In this document: piece by piece, positions 52,109-61,249 of the stretch
Numbering within the stretch: position 1 is the first letter of the stretch
How the letters are laid out: each line of letters opens with the position of its first letter
NCBI GenBank assembly: GCA_029858305.1
Contig: JAOUFI010000005.1
Coordinates: forward strand, 18,508-82,507
Length of the DNA stretch: 64,000 bases
Direction of reading: 5' to 3'
From: Candidatus Thorarchaeota archaeon
GTDB taxonomy: Archaea > Asgardarchaeota > Thorarchaeia > Thorarchaeales > Thorarchaeaceae
The notes under the pieces: model-generated
Database searches by the model: none
Told to the model about the DNA's origin: nothing
The model's input: only the letters and a program-made list of their open reading frames with translations
Position numbers and translations under genes: made by a program

Positions 52109-53701
52109 ATGGTTAAAACCACTTTCACTTTTGAGGAATTGAAAAGGACAAATCACAAAGAAATCAAAGAGATGCAGGAGAAGAAATTCCGTGCATTTAT
52201 CAGATATCAGGTTTGGCCAAATCATGCCTATTATAGACGTCTTTTCAAGGAAAACAATGTTGATCCCTTCAACATAACCTGTTTTGAAGATTGGGCAAAG
52301 TACAATATTCCCTTAGTCAGAAAAACTGACTATAAGGATAATCTAACACAATTTGTGCTAAACCCCTCCCAAGTCGATGGCTCCGCTCGCGATCCTGCTG
52401 AGATTATTAGAAATATGATGAGCTACTCAAAGGAATCAGGAAATGCAGAGCAGTATAAGTTCCTCCGCAATAATGGAGCACGGGTGAAGCTTCATCTTGG
52501 CGGGGGAGCTGCAATGGAGCGACTCAAGCAACGCCTGACCTACAATTATGCACCCCTACAGTTCTGGCTCAGTTCTGGAAGAGCTTCTGGACTACCATCT
52601 CCAGTCTTCTTGACACGTTATGACAATCAATTGCTCGAAACAAATAGTGCAAAATGTGGTCAGCTGGCTATTGATAAATTTGCTAAAGACGGATGGGAAG
52701 CCTCTGCAATGAATCTATTCCCATATGCTCCTCATCTGGGTTGGCATGCAGTTAACGCTGGTCTGAAACAGATTAGCAAATTCTATATCGCAACAAGCGC
52801 AGGTGGCGCAATCCCAAGTGAAAAGCTTGTAGAACTCGCTTCAGTGTTCAAAGCTAACGCAATAACAGGAATGCCAAGTTATCTCAGAAATCGTTTCTTC
52901 AAAGCAATGGCTGAAGCCAAGTATGAAGCTCCCGAGAAGGTGGTCGTTCTTCTAGCAGGTGAGAAGATTTACCCTAGAGTTGCTGAGGACATAATCCAAA
53001 TACTCACAGAGAAGGGTGCAAAACAAATTCACCTCGTTGGAGGATATGCATCATCAGAAAGCAAGGTTTCATTCGCAGTGCAATGTGACTATCATGGTCC
53101 ATACCATAACTTGTCTCCGCTCATCATGTCTTGGGAGTTCGTTAGGCTTAATGCTGATGGAACCTATGAATTTGTAGACGAGGATGAATCTGGGCATACA
53201 CTTCTATTCCATCTGGATAGCACAGGAACGGTCTTTGAAGGTTTCTTGTTGGGGGATGTAGCATCAAAACACGAGGCTGGTAAGTGTCCAATCTGTGGTC
53301 TAGATGGTCAATTCTTCTGGGATATTGGACGTACGAACGATGCTCAGACACAACTAGATATCATGGGTTTGGCTGAGAAGAAGATCAAGGGTGCTACAGT
53401 AAATCTAACGGCGCTTCGAACTGATATCTTAAACTTGGGTGAGATTGAAGAAGTACAGATTGAAGTGGCAAAGGAGGATATGTCAGATCCCTATAGTATG
53501 GATGTGCTCAACCTCTATGTCGCTCCAAGAGGCCCCAAGACTTCTGATTACTCCTCATTGATTGCACAGGTTCAGAAGATCACAAAGACTAGTACTGAGG
53601 TAACACCTAAAGTTGTGATTATTGGATTCGAGGAGCTTGTGGAGAAAGCAGGTGGCATGAAATTCATGGAAATTATTGATAGTAGACCTAAACCTGCATA
53701 A
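52109..53701 (+). CDS. PaaK/CapK-like AMP-forming acyl-CoA ligase family protein
   Basis: 530 residues of the phenylacetate-CoA ligase-like adenylation fold. FIRYQVWPNHAYYRRLFKENNVDP is the PaaK N-terminus, LSSGRASGLPSPVFLTRYD replaces the usual SSGTTGKPxxxxxT ATP loop, GGYASSESKVSF stands for YGxTE, and a zinc-like CPICGLDGQFFWDIGRTND aligns with CxCGR..RxxGRxDD. It probably activates a carboxylate with ATP. The altered ATP loop may slow or shift the chemistry. The ATG at 52109 has GGAGG upstream (TCTGGAGGTCATCGAATG). No coenzyme-A partner gene is adjacent. Confidence 0.82.
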   Translation: MVKTTFTFEELKRTNHKEIKEMQEKKFRAFIRYQVWPNHAYYRRLFKENNVDPFNITCFEDWAKYNIPLVRKTDYKDNLTQFVLNPSQVDGSARDPAEIIRNMMSYSKESGNAEQYKFLRNNGARVKLHLGGGAAMERLKQRLTYNYAPLQFWLSSGRASGLPSPVFLTRYDNQLLETNSAKCGQLAIDKFAKDGWEASAMNLFPYAPHLGWHAVNAGLKQISKFYIATSAGGAIPSEKLVELASVFKANAITGMPSYLRNRFFKAMAEAKYEAPEKVVVLLAGEKIYPRVAEDIIQILTEKGAKQIHLVGGYASSESKVSFAVQCDYHGPYHNLSPLIMSWEFVRLNADGTYEFVDEDESGHTLLFHLDSTGTVFEGFLLGDVASKHEAGKCPICGLDGQFFWDIGRTNDAQTQLDIMGLAEKKIKGATVNLTALRTDILNLGEIEEVQIEVAKEDMSDPYSMDVLNLYVAPRGPKTSDYSSLIAQVQKITKTSTEVTPKVVIIGFEELVEKAGGMKFMEIIDSRPKPA

Positions 53702-53787
53702 GCGTTAGATTACTCTAGCATGATTCGATATAATGCGGAGCAATTATATCGACATACTGCATAATCAATATGCAGGGAGGATTTCAA

Positions 53788-54726
53788 TTGGCGTTTGATG
53801 ATTTGGGAATGGACCCTTCAAAGCAATCTGCTCAGGACTACACTGTCAGCGCAACAGGTGTTGTATCAAGAACTTTTAGCGTCTGGATTCGCCAGATATC
53901 TCAGTACATCATCATTTTCGGTATTATAAGCGCAGTATTAACAGTGATTTCTTTCTTGATTCTCTTTACAGTATTCGAAAGAATAGGTGTCCTCGGAACT
54001 GATCCTTTGTCTTATTTTGTCAATATTTTTATTATGACTTCTCTTCCAGACCTAACTTTGATTGCAGTATCTTTACTCTTTGCAATTGTTGCTTTTATCA
54101 TCAATGCAATCCTTGGCGGGGCTGCTATCAAATTCGCTCTGGATGATTATAACGCACGTAGAGGAGACATCCGAACAAGCTTCTCTCACTCCTTTAGGAA
54201 GACCTTCAATATTATTGCAGTCCAATTAGTGATCTCGTTTTTCAGCTCAGTTCTTTTCTTACCAGGTTTCTATCTCCTTACTAATGCGATGATGAGCATT
54301 GACATCTCCGATCCTTTCAATCCAATCTTCCCTCCTGGTTCTATCGAGAACATGATGGCTGGTGCAAGTCTGACGTTAATTGGCGGAATCATTTTACTTT
54401 ATGTTTCAGCTAGGTTTGCTCCGACTCTGGCGGTTGTGATTGACACTGATCTGTCCGCAATTGGTTCGTTGAAGAAATCATGGAATCTTACAAGCGGGAA
54501 GGTATGGCATGTCCTAGGAAGTTGGATTCTCTTCGGTCTCGTTGTCGTTGTCTTGGGAGCGATAGTCGGTGCTGTTGGGTATTTTCTTCAACCCTATAAT
54601 CTCGTAATTGGTAGTATTGTATCTACGCTCCTATTTGGCGCATTGACCTTCATATTTCCAGTTGTCCTCTATCGCGATTTGAGTTCACGTGTAAAGGAAT
54701 CTTCCTTAGATGAACTCATGATATGA
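53788..54726 (+). CDS. Multi-span membrane protein (GDPD-membrane-domain-like)
   Basis: About 312 residues from TTG 53788, which follows GGGAGG by seven bases; the track starts at an ATG six codons upstream that lacks a site. After a ~40-residue cytoplasmic N-terminus there are about six spans: YIIIFGIISAVLTVISFLILF, LTLIAVSLLFAIVAFIINAIL, IIAVQLVISFFSSVLFLPG, LTLIGGIILLYVSARFA, WILFGLVVVVLGAIVGAVGYF and IVSTLLFGALTFIFPVV. The segment SLKKSWNLTSGKVWHVLGSW resembles the membrane domain found with glycerophosphodiesterases. The function is unknown. Confidence 0.75.
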   Translation: MAFDDLGMDPSKQSAQDYTVSATGVVSRTFSVWIRQISQYIIIFGIISAVLTVISFLILFTVFERIGVLGTDPLSYFVNIFIMTSLPDLTLIAVSLLFAIVAFIINAILGGAAIKFALDDYNARRGDIRTSFSHSFRKTFNIIAVQLVISFFSSVLFLPGFYLLTNAMMSIDISDPFNPIFPPGSIENMMAGASLTLIGGIILLYVSARFAPTLAVVIDTDLSAIGSLKKSWNLTSGKVWHVLGSWILFGLVVVVLGAIVGAVGYFLQPYNLVIGSIVSTLLFGALTFIFPVVLYRDLSSRVKESSLDELMI

Positions 54727-54808
54727 ACGCATTCATGCACACGTATACAGACTCTTTGGGTATTAGGAAGAGAGAATGATGCTGAGGGAATAAATCCTTC
54801 AGGTCACC

Positions 54809-56140
54809 TCATTTTAGATTATGCTTCTTCACAAATTCCGCAAGAACATCAACAAGATCTGGTTTGCCAATCTCTTGCAGGTTATATCTAACCCTTACAC
54901 TTGGCTTTGAGATCTTGATGACATGGCTCAAGTCTATTGGCGTTCCAATGACTATGGCGTCCACGTCAGACTTATTGATTGTCTGCTCAAGTTCAGTCAT
55001 TTGTTTTCTGCCATAGCCCATGGCTGGAAGGACTTTCTCAAGGTGATTATATTTCTCGAAAGTACCTTTGATACTTCCAACAGCGAATGGACGTGGATCA
55101 ACTATGATAGCTCCTGCTTTTCGTGCTGCTATGAAGCCTGCTCCATATGGCATGTCTCCATGTGTAACAGTTGGTCCGTCTTCCACTACGATGACACGTT
55201 TTCCACGGATGGATTCCATATTATCGATGATGAGTGGCGATGCAGCATCGATGATGATTGCATGTGGATTGACTGCCATGATGTTATCTCGGACCTTCTC
55301 AATATTTTCATAATCTGCTGTGTCAATTTTGTTTATGACAACAACATCTGCCATTCTCAGATTTGTTTCACCAGGATAGTATGATATCTCGTGGCCCGGT
55401 CGGTGTGGGTCAGTTATTACGATAAGCAAATCAGGCTTGTAGAAAGAGAAGTCATTGTTGCCGCCATCCCAAGTAATGATATCGGCTTCCTTCTCAGCTT
55501 GCTCGAGTATTTTTCCGTAATCCACTCCAGCATAGAGAACTACTCCCATGGTAATCATGGGCTCATATTCCTCGCGTTCCTCAATTGTACATCTATACTT
55601 GTCCATATCTTCAAGTTTTGCATATCTCTGTGCAATTTGGGTTGTGAGGTCTGGATCGTAGGGCATAGGGTGTCTGATATTGACTGGTTTGAGACCCAAG
55701 TCCAATAGAATCTGGTTGACGCGTCTCGATGTCTGGCTCTTTCCGCAACCGGTCCTCACAGCACAGACTGCTATGACAGGTTTCTTACTTTTTATTGAGG
55801 TGGTTTTTGGACCCATAAAACGAATGTCAGGACCTAGTTTGTTTACCCAAGCTATCTTGTGACCAACCACTTGATGTGGTAAATCGGAATATGCTAGGAT
55901 GCATTGTTCAACATCGAACTGTTTGATCAGTTCAGGTAGTTTTCCTTCAGGATATATTTTAATGCCTTTTGGATAGAGTGGTCCCGCAAGCTCTGGAGGG
56001 TACATTCGGTCTCCAATTCCGGGAATCTGCTCAGCAGTGAAGGCAACGACTTCATAATCTTCATTGTTTCGGAAGTAAACGTTGAAGTTATGGAAGTCAC
56101 GGCCAGCGGCACCCATGATAATAATTTTCTTTCTACTCAT
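54809..56140 (-). CDS. Cyclic 2,3-diphosphoglycerate synthase-like P-loop GTPase
   Basis: 443 residues from ATG 56140; the track adds four codons from a TTG. N-terminal Rossmann domain KKIIIMGAAGRDFHNFNVYFRN; Walker A CAVRTGCGKSQTSRRVNQ at about 128-146; DGGNNDFSFYKPDLLIVITDPHRPGHE and DVVVINKIDTAD as the GTPase-like NKxD; C-terminal TPIDLSH. In methanogens this family makes cyclic 2,3-DPG, a thermoprotectant and phosphate store, but relatives are widespread in organisms without cDPG and the true role there is open. It is transcribed alone. Confidence 0.85.
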   Translation of the reverse strand: MSRKKIIIMGAAGRDFHNFNVYFRNNEDYEVVAFTAEQIPGIGDRMYPPELAGPLYPKGIKIYPEGKLPELIKQFDVEQCILAYSDLPHQVVGHKIAWVNKLGPDIRFMGPKTTSIKSKKPVIAVCAVRTGCGKSQTSRRVNQILLDLGLKPVNIRHPMPYDPDLTTQIAQRYAKLEDMDKYRCTIEEREEYEPMITMGVVLYAGVDYGKILEQAEKEADIITWDGGNNDFSFYKPDLLIVITDPHRPGHEISYYPGETNLRMADVVVINKIDTADYENIEKVRDNIMAVNPHAIIIDAASPLIIDNMESIRGKRVIVVEDGPTVTHGDMPYGAGFIAARKAGAIIVDPRPFAVGSIKGTFEKYNHLEKVLPAMGYGRKQMTELEQTINKSDVDAIVIGTPIDLSHVIKISKPSVRVRYNLQEIGKPDLVDVLAEFVKKHNLK

Positions 56141-56301
56141 TTTTGAGCCCAATCCCTATTTAGGTGGATTCCTACGAATCGGGCTCTAGGGGTAGGTTAA
56201 GAAATTGTTGGTCTAGTCAAGAAAACAGAAAATTGATGATTCAGACAACCTAAAATGAATTTTCGAATAGTTTTACTAGAATGGATTAATAGTAGGTATG
56301 C

Positions 56302-56350
56302 TTTCGGAAAATCGTAGTGAAAATCTTCCGAATCAACATTCGGAAAATCG
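56302..56350. promoter_or_regulatory. Three ATTCGGAA-type boxes upstream of the E2F/DP-like gene
   Basis: TTTCGGAAAATCG (56302-56314), an inverted copy ATCTTCCGAAT (56323-56333), and ATTCGGAAAATCG (56338-56350). The two direct copies are 36 bases apart with the inverted one between. They lie about 100-150 bases before the start of the E2F/DP-like gene and before a TATA-like ATTAAATATG (56378-56387). This is a likely operator cluster, possibly for autoregulation. Confidence 0.5.
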
Positions 56351-56453
56351 AGCTACAAATGGAAGCAATACAAAGCATTAAATATGCCGTGCTTCAATAT
56401 GAAGAAATGTGCTCTTTTGAGCCTATTGCCGGATTGATAAGTGGGGTGCGTTG

Positions 56454-57005
56454 GTGAAGCTAGTTGAATTGGCTCTGGAGTCAGTGAGGATTCTGAAAGA
56501 GGCGGGAGAGGAAGGAATCAAGAGTGATGTTTTAGCTCAATGTCTTGAAACCCCTAAGCGAAGAGTGTATGATATTATTGCAGTATTGAAGGCACTAGGG
56601 CAAGTGGACACAAGTAGAAAATTCGATGGCACCACAATTGTGTGGATTGATCATTCCAAGGATTTTGTTGCTAAACAATCCTATGAAGAGCTAAGATTAC
56701 AACTTGCCCAAGAGAGCGAGGAGCGCAAGCAATTGCAAGTGCAGGTAGCTGAACTAAAGGAGCAACTCAGAATAACGAGATCCAAGCTTCGTAGGGATGT
56801 TCAAGCTGTGGAGATGGCTAACAAAACTGAGTTTTTGACAACGCAGCTACGTGTTCGTGCTCTCTCAAGTAATGGTATCAAACGCGTTAACCAATGTGGT
56901 ATAGAAGTTCTAATTGAGACCCATGAGTCTGGCATGGTTGTCGATCCATCTGAAATTGAAGCAGATGAAAATGAGGAACTTCTGAAGAGTTTGCAAAGGA
57001 CATAG
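56454..57005 (+). CDS. E2F/DP-like winged-helix protein with coiled coil
   Basis: 183 residues from GTG 56454 (GGGGTG six bases upstream; the track starts at TTG 56451). The N-terminal ~66 residues match the eukaryotic E2F/DP DNA-binding domain: LALESVRILKEAGEEGIKSDVLAQCL, then the signature KRRVYDIIAVLKALG (family RRxYDxxNVL), then the wing DTSRKFDGTTIVWID. A coiled coil follows (about 75-115: YEELRLQLAQESEERKQLQVQVAELKEQL), the place where E2F and DP dimerise. The rest is short and unlike E2F. E2F domains are eukaryotic cell-cycle regulators. It is a single-copy gene here with putative operators upstream. Confidence 0.8.
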   Translation: MKLVELALESVRILKEAGEEGIKSDVLAQCLETPKRRVYDIIAVLKALGQVDTSRKFDGTTIVWIDHSKDFVAKQSYEELRLQLAQESEERKQLQVQVAELKEQLRITRSKLRRDVQAVEMANKTEFLTTQLRVRALSSNGIKRVNQCGIEVLIETHESGMVVDPSEIEADENEELLKSLQRT

Positions 57006-57010
57006 GTTCA

Positions 57011-57397
57011 TCAAATTGTCTTAATTTCTACCAGACTCCCTCTTCGTACTTTCCTAAGTTGACTGATTTCATCATCGTCAGTAGTGATTTTTCCTAAGAT
57101 ATTGACCTGACTATAAGTGTGCATATTATCTAAATAGATGCAGAGTGAATCTCCGAGAGGTACATATGCAATATCACCTTTCTTTACATCATTTGTAGGT
57201 TTTGCATTTCCTTTCGAGATGCCGAGCGTAATCTGCATCTCATTGCGAACTACAGCAGCTCTACCTTCTATTGGAAGCCTTGACTTAATCTCTTCAACAA
57301 CAAGCGGGGCGAAGATTCGATTGATAGTTCCCTTAACTATGATGTCATCTTCAAAAATAAATTCAAGACGAATATCTGTATCACTCAAATCTGGCAT
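57011..57397 (-). CDS. Cyclophilin-like domain protein (DUF369-type)
   Basis: 128 residues; reads as the archaeal cyclophilin-like beta-barrel: IRLEFIFEDDIIVKGTINRIFAPLVVEEIKSRLP, GRAAVVRNEMQITLGI and DIAYVPLGDSLCIYLD ... VNILGKI. Members lack known peptidyl-prolyl isomerase activity. It converges on the E2F/DP-like gene with five bases between. It is divergent from the vWA gene, sharing a 75-base region. The start is ATG 57397. Confidence 0.7.
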   Translation of the reverse strand: MPDLSDTDIRLEFIFEDDIIVKGTINRIFAPLVVEEIKSRLPIEGRAAVVRNEMQITLGISKGNAKPTNDVKKGDIAYVPLGDSLCIYLDNMHTYSQVNILGKITTDDDEISQLRKVRRGSLVEIKTI

Positions 57398-57471
57398 ATG
57401 ATTACCTCTGAATAAGGTCTTAAAATGTCCTGTGCTTAATTCTTCAGCAAAGGCTTAATTGGTCACATATC

Positions 57472-58623
57472 TTGCTAAATTTGGAGAGAATAAGACTGCC
57501 GTCTACAAAACTCGATGTTGCGTTTGTTGTCGACACAACTGGATCGATGAAAGATGATATTAGAGCAGTTAAGGATAGTCTATCCGAAATTGTAAACCAT
57601 ATAACGTCGAGAACGAAGGATCTTGAAATTAGATTTGGTGTTGTTTCATATCGTGATCATCCTCCACAGGATCGATCCTACGTGACTAAGGTATTTGATT
57701 TTACAGACCGTGTGAAGCGAGTCCAGAAACTTATTGCTGATCTTCAACCATCTGAGGGCGGCGACACTCCCGAAGCAGTTGCTGATGGTCTTTTCGATGC
57801 TCGTACCAAACTCTCTTGGGCGAAGGAAGCTTACAAAGTTCTACTTCTTGTGGGAGACGCTCCCCCACATGGAAAGAAATACAATGCAATTGGCGATGAC
57901 TATTTTGCTGATGGATGCCCACATGGATATGATCCAATTGAAGAAGTGCAGCAGTTAAGAAAAGATTTCGGAACGACGATGTTCATTTTCATCTGTGGTT
58001 GTAATCCTCTTGTTGAAACCTCATTCAGGCAGATAGCAGATTCTGTTGATGGTGGCAAATACTATTCCTTGTTAGAAGCTCATGAGCTTCCGGAAGCGAT
58101 ACTCCAGATATTAGAAGGAGTAAGTGATCTCATCGAGGCTGATAGAAAGGTATTGTCATACTATGAATCCAATGACGGTGTGTTCGATATGGGCGAGGCA
58201 GCTTCAACTCTGAATCTTGAAGTTCGAGAGCTGAAAACATCACTCTCTCGGCTTCTCGAATTAGGTAGGATTGTTCGATGGCCAAAGGGGAGACCCCTCT
58301 CGTCTGAGCAAATTGCGATTTCTGTTAAGCTTGGAGATATACCAAATAATATTGTAGCTGGAAAGGCATTCAACTACTCGATGAGAATAAAGAATCCAAG
58401 TGCAGCTGTCGCAGGTATTAGAGTAATTGCGTCTCTTGTTACATCAGACGGCGTATCTGAGGTCACGAATGAACGACATGACATTGCCGCAAAATCTGAT
58501 AAAATGCTCGAGCTAAAGCTTGTTGCAATGACCGATGTCAAAGGTAAGGCATCCTTGCGAATAGAGGTTTTCTACGGTTCAAAGTCTATCGCAACTGAAA
58601 TCTATCCGACCCGGATTTATTAA
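57472..58623 (+). CDS. vWA protein with intact MIDAS, winged helix and Ig-like domain
   Basis: 383 residues. The vWA domain occupies about 12-215 with a complete metal-ion-dependent adhesion site: DTTGSMKDD (D21, S25 as DxTGS), T99 in SEGGDTPEA and D129 in VGDAPPHG. This spelling resembles the vWA of alpha-kinase-linked VwkA and hemicentin proteins. A winged helix (about 225-275: VFDMGEAASTLNLEVRELKTSLSRLLELGRI) and a C-terminal beta-sandwich (about 285-383) follow. It starts at TTG 57472 or TTG 57481. It is first of four plus-strand genes and probably the adhesion partner for the degenerate vWA proteins. Confidence 0.82.
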   Translation: MLNLERIRLPSTKLDVAFVVDTTGSMKDDIRAVKDSLSEIVNHITSRTKDLEIRFGVVSYRDHPPQDRSYVTKVFDFTDRVKRVQKLIADLQPSEGGDTPEAVADGLFDARTKLSWAKEAYKVLLLVGDAPPHGKKYNAIGDDYFADGCPHGYDPIEEVQQLRKDFGTTMFIFICGCNPLVETSFRQIADSVDGGKYYSLLEAHELPEAILQILEGVSDLIEADRKVLSYYESNDGVFDMGEAASTLNLEVRELKTSLSRLLELGRIVRWPKGRPLSSEQIAISVKLGDIPNNIVAGKAFNYSMRIKNPSAAVAGIRVIASLVTSDGVSEVTNERHDIAAKSDKMLELKLVAMTDVKGKASLRIEVFYGSKSIATEIYPTRIY

Positions 58624-58636
58624 AGGAGGCCTCTCA

Positions 58637-59791
58637 GTGAATCTCAAAGCCAAAGAGGGCAAAAATCAGAAGGGGCTCTGTTTCGTATCTGATGAAGAAT
58701 CTGATTTTGAAAGAGGAGTATACGAAATCCAATTCAGAGGAAAAACAATACTTGCAGATGTCCGGAAATCCCCACACATCCCAAAAGGAATAACAATTCT
58801 AGATAGCAGACTATTTTCCTATTTGGATTGCGATGATGCCTCTGAACTGACTTTCATCAAGAGTTCATCTGATATTCCTATATGTAAGGAACTTAGGTTA
58901 TCAGTTTCATCAATGAGGAAATTGGATAACAAGTCAATTGTAGTGGCAATTTCTAAGAGGATTAATGACCTTCAAGACGATTTTGAAGGATTAATACTTC
59001 AAGAGAATCAAAGAATTATAGTGGACCGTCTTGGGATACAATTCACAGTGCATTCGATTAGTCCAATAAATGGATCATGCGAATCGTGTCGTATCATATG
59101 GAATCAATTGGAAAAGGTACACCTTGCACCTATCGTTGGAATTCCAACCTACAACCTCATTTGTGTGATCGAGCTCGCTGCTGCTGCTCACATTAGCGAC
59201 ATCAATCAATCCTCCACCAATGAAAAATCAATGTCTGTTTCAAGATATCATGCAGCTCTCGAAGTACTTGATCAGATTATATCGAATTACTCTGGATATG
59301 GAACAGACTCACAATTCTCAGGATTCATCTATTCTGATGAGGTGGAAACATTTTCAGTTTTTAATCCTGAGACAGGTGCTCCGGTTGAAATATCTTCGTT
59401 ATATTCCAAATCCTTGTTGGAATCATTCCGTGATTGGATTTGCAGTAGAATCCCTGCTCACAAAAATAAACCATCAAATCCTGGGCAAGCATTGTCTATC
59501 GCTCTTAATCGTGGAAATGATTTCTCGGAAACTAATGAACATCCCACCGTGATTTTTCTATTTTCGTCTGGTGTACATTCTCATGGTCCTAATCCTGTCA
59601 AGGAAGTGAAGAAGAGTCTGGAAAATCGTGCGATTCCAGTTTTCTGTGTATCCCTCGGAGCTGGTTCAAACAAGGATATCTTGGGAGAAATTGCCACAAT
59701 CACAAAAGGAGCCTTGATTAGTATCAACTCAATGAGCGATATAGCCAAAATTAATGATATAATTGAACAGCATTTTGAAAATAGGAGCTGA
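58637..59791 (+). CDS. Cdc48-N-like barrel fused to MIDAS-less vWA domain
   Basis: 384 residues starting at GTG 58637 with AGGAGG eight bases upstream. Residues ~25-165 read as a Cdc48-N-type double-psi barrel plus second barrel: GITILDSRLFSYLDCDDASELTFIK, ICKELRLSVSS and DFEGLILQENQRIIVDRLGIQFTV. Residues ~172-384 are a vWA fold (TYNLICVIELAAAAH ... TVIFLFSSGVHSHGP ... IPVFCVSLGAGSNKD). The DxSxS site reads ELAAA, so metal binding at MIDAS is lost. Cdc48-N barrels bind adaptors or substrates for AAA ATPases. It lies 13 bases after the first vWA gene; the next follows five bases later. Confidence 0.72.
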   Translation: MNLKAKEGKNQKGLCFVSDEESDFERGVYEIQFRGKTILADVRKSPHIPKGITILDSRLFSYLDCDDASELTFIKSSSDIPICKELRLSVSSMRKLDNKSIVVAISKRINDLQDDFEGLILQENQRIIVDRLGIQFTVHSISPINGSCESCRIIWNQLEKVHLAPIVGIPTYNLICVIELAAAAHISDINQSSTNEKSMSVSRYHAALEVLDQIISNYSGYGTDSQFSGFIYSDEVETFSVFNPETGAPVEISSLYSKSLLESFRDWICSRIPAHKNKPSNPGQALSIALNRGNDFSETNEHPTVIFLFSSGVHSHGPNPVKEVKKSLENRAIPVFCVSLGAGSNKDILGEIATITKGALISINSMSDIAKINDIIEQHFENRS

Positions 59792-59796
59792 CTTAG

Positions 59797-60954
59797 ATGA
59801 CTGATGATTTACCAACGCACCTTCAAGCACTATATCATAGTGGAAGTGTATCAGGATTCATCTCCGCAAGAATGCCTTCAGAAAAGCTCACGACCGGTTG
59901 GATAGAACAAGGTCTTCTTCAGAAAGCTCTCACTGGAAAACTGCAGGATAAGAAGAACCAAGAACAACTAATCATTCCTGCAGATCGGTTTGCTCGCTTA
60001 ACTAGAGACCTCGAAGGTACAACCCATTCTTTTGTCGGCTTGTTAATCATAGGCCGCAGAGGTCTCACAGAGCCAAAGCTCAACGTTCTTGTTTACGCTG
60101 CTCCTGATAATAGTAATGAATCTATGACAACAGTTGCTTTCTGGACAAAAAACCTGAGTCCGACTGAAACTATTCGCACTATCGCGCGTCATGCTTTTGC
60201 CCGAGATAGTTTCATGGAAAGTTCTGAGCCTGATTTAGATTACATTGAGCAGCTTAAAGCTGATATTTCGACAGGCTTAGTTCAAAATCTATTATCTCTT
60301 CGAGTAAAAACAGGAAAACGGAATATTACTGAATGGCTTCGTGATTCCATTAGAAATGTAGACGACTCCAAGGATGTGATTGCCTATGCTGGCAAACTTG
60401 AGAGTCTCTCGAGAATTGCTCTTCTCCTCTCTCGGTGGATTACAAGCTTAGGTCTTTTCAAAGAGTATGAAGATAATATTGCAGCTATTCTCATGAAGTT
60501 TGAGAATAGGATGGAGTTATGTCTTTGGGACAATTCACAGAACTTCGCTACATTTGCGACTATCAAAGGGACTGATATTGAGCATACAGTAAAAGGTTAC
60601 ATTTCGGCAATGTGGGCTGATAAACAGGATTTGGCTGCTTCGAAATCACGGATGCCTGAAGTTGTGATTGCGACAGAAAAGCAAATCGAATCCACTTCAA
60701 AGAAATCAAGAACCGAGGTATTGCCTGAAAGAACAATTGTGTCGCTAAGTGAGATTGAACAAAGAATTGAAGCTCTGGAATCTACGATTCGCACTCTTGC
60801 TAGTTCAAACAAAGAACAGCCTACAAATATTGACCAATCAATTTCAATTGTACACACTCGTTTGGTCGAAATTATTGACCGGTTGGCAAATCTGACAACC
60901 AGATTTAATGAATTGGAAAAGAAACTGAACAGCGTAGGCAAAAGCGGACGGTGA
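59797..60954 (+). CDS. Unknown protein with C-terminal coiled coil, vWA cluster
   Basis: 385 residues, unrecognised. Residues 1-150 look alpha/beta (FVGLLIIGRRGLTEPKLNVLVYAAPD), 150-260 helical, and 300-385 a coiled coil (LSEIEQRIEALESTIRTLASSN ... RLVEIIDRLANLTTRFNELEKKLNSVG). It is encoded five bases after the Cdc48-N/vWA gene and seven bases before the small coiled-coil gene. The coil may pair with that protein. Likely a scaffold subunit. Confidence 0.72.
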   Translation: MTDDLPTHLQALYHSGSVSGFISARMPSEKLTTGWIEQGLLQKALTGKLQDKKNQEQLIIPADRFARLTRDLEGTTHSFVGLLIIGRRGLTEPKLNVLVYAAPDNSNESMTTVAFWTKNLSPTETIRTIARHAFARDSFMESSEPDLDYIEQLKADISTGLVQNLLSLRVKTGKRNITEWLRDSIRNVDDSKDVIAYAGKLESLSRIALLLSRWITSLGLFKEYEDNIAAILMKFENRMELCLWDNSQNFATFATIKGTDIEHTVKGYISAMWADKQDLAASKSRMPEVVIATEKQIESTSKKSRTEVLPERTIVSLSEIEQRIEALESTIRTLASSNKEQPTNIDQSISIVHTRLVEIIDRLANLTTRFNELEKKLNSVGKSGR

Positions 60955-60961
60955 TAGGCAA

Positions 60962-61249
60962 ATGACTCGACGTCCTGATGAAATAGTTGATGAACTCAAG
61001 CGCATTGAAAAGAATCCACAAATTCTTGAAACTTTATCGAATAGACTTGGAATGGTGGAGAGTAAAATAGAAGAAGTTACTCTATCAAAATCCATGAAAT
61101 CGTCTTTCAATGCTGAAAATATTCAGGAAATTGTATCAAAGATTTCTGCACTTCGTGATTTGATTGATAAGATAGAAGTCGAAATTGAACAATTGAATTC
61201 AAGGATTAATGAGATTGAAACCCTGAGGTTCAAACATCGCTCTCGTTAA
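60962..61249 (+). CDS. Short coiled-coil protein, vWA cluster
   Basis: 95 residues, almost entirely two coiled helices: PDEIVDELKRIEKNPQILETLSNRLGMVESKIEE and ISALRDLIDKIEVEIEQLNSRINEIETLRFK. The spacing suggests it pairs with the coil of the preceding gene. ATG 60962 follows seven bases after that gene's stop. It overlaps the convergent large vWA gene by 20 bases. Structural role inferred. Confidence 0.65.
   Translation: MTRRPDEIVDELKRIEKNPQILETLSNRLGMVESKIEEVTLSKSMKSSFNAENIQEIVSKISALRDLIDKIEVEIEQLNSRINEIETLRFKHRSR

Noticed and set aside
54923-55384. 153-residue plus-strand ORF
   Set aside because: Antisense of the cDPG-synthase-like gene, Cys/His-rich by frame chance.
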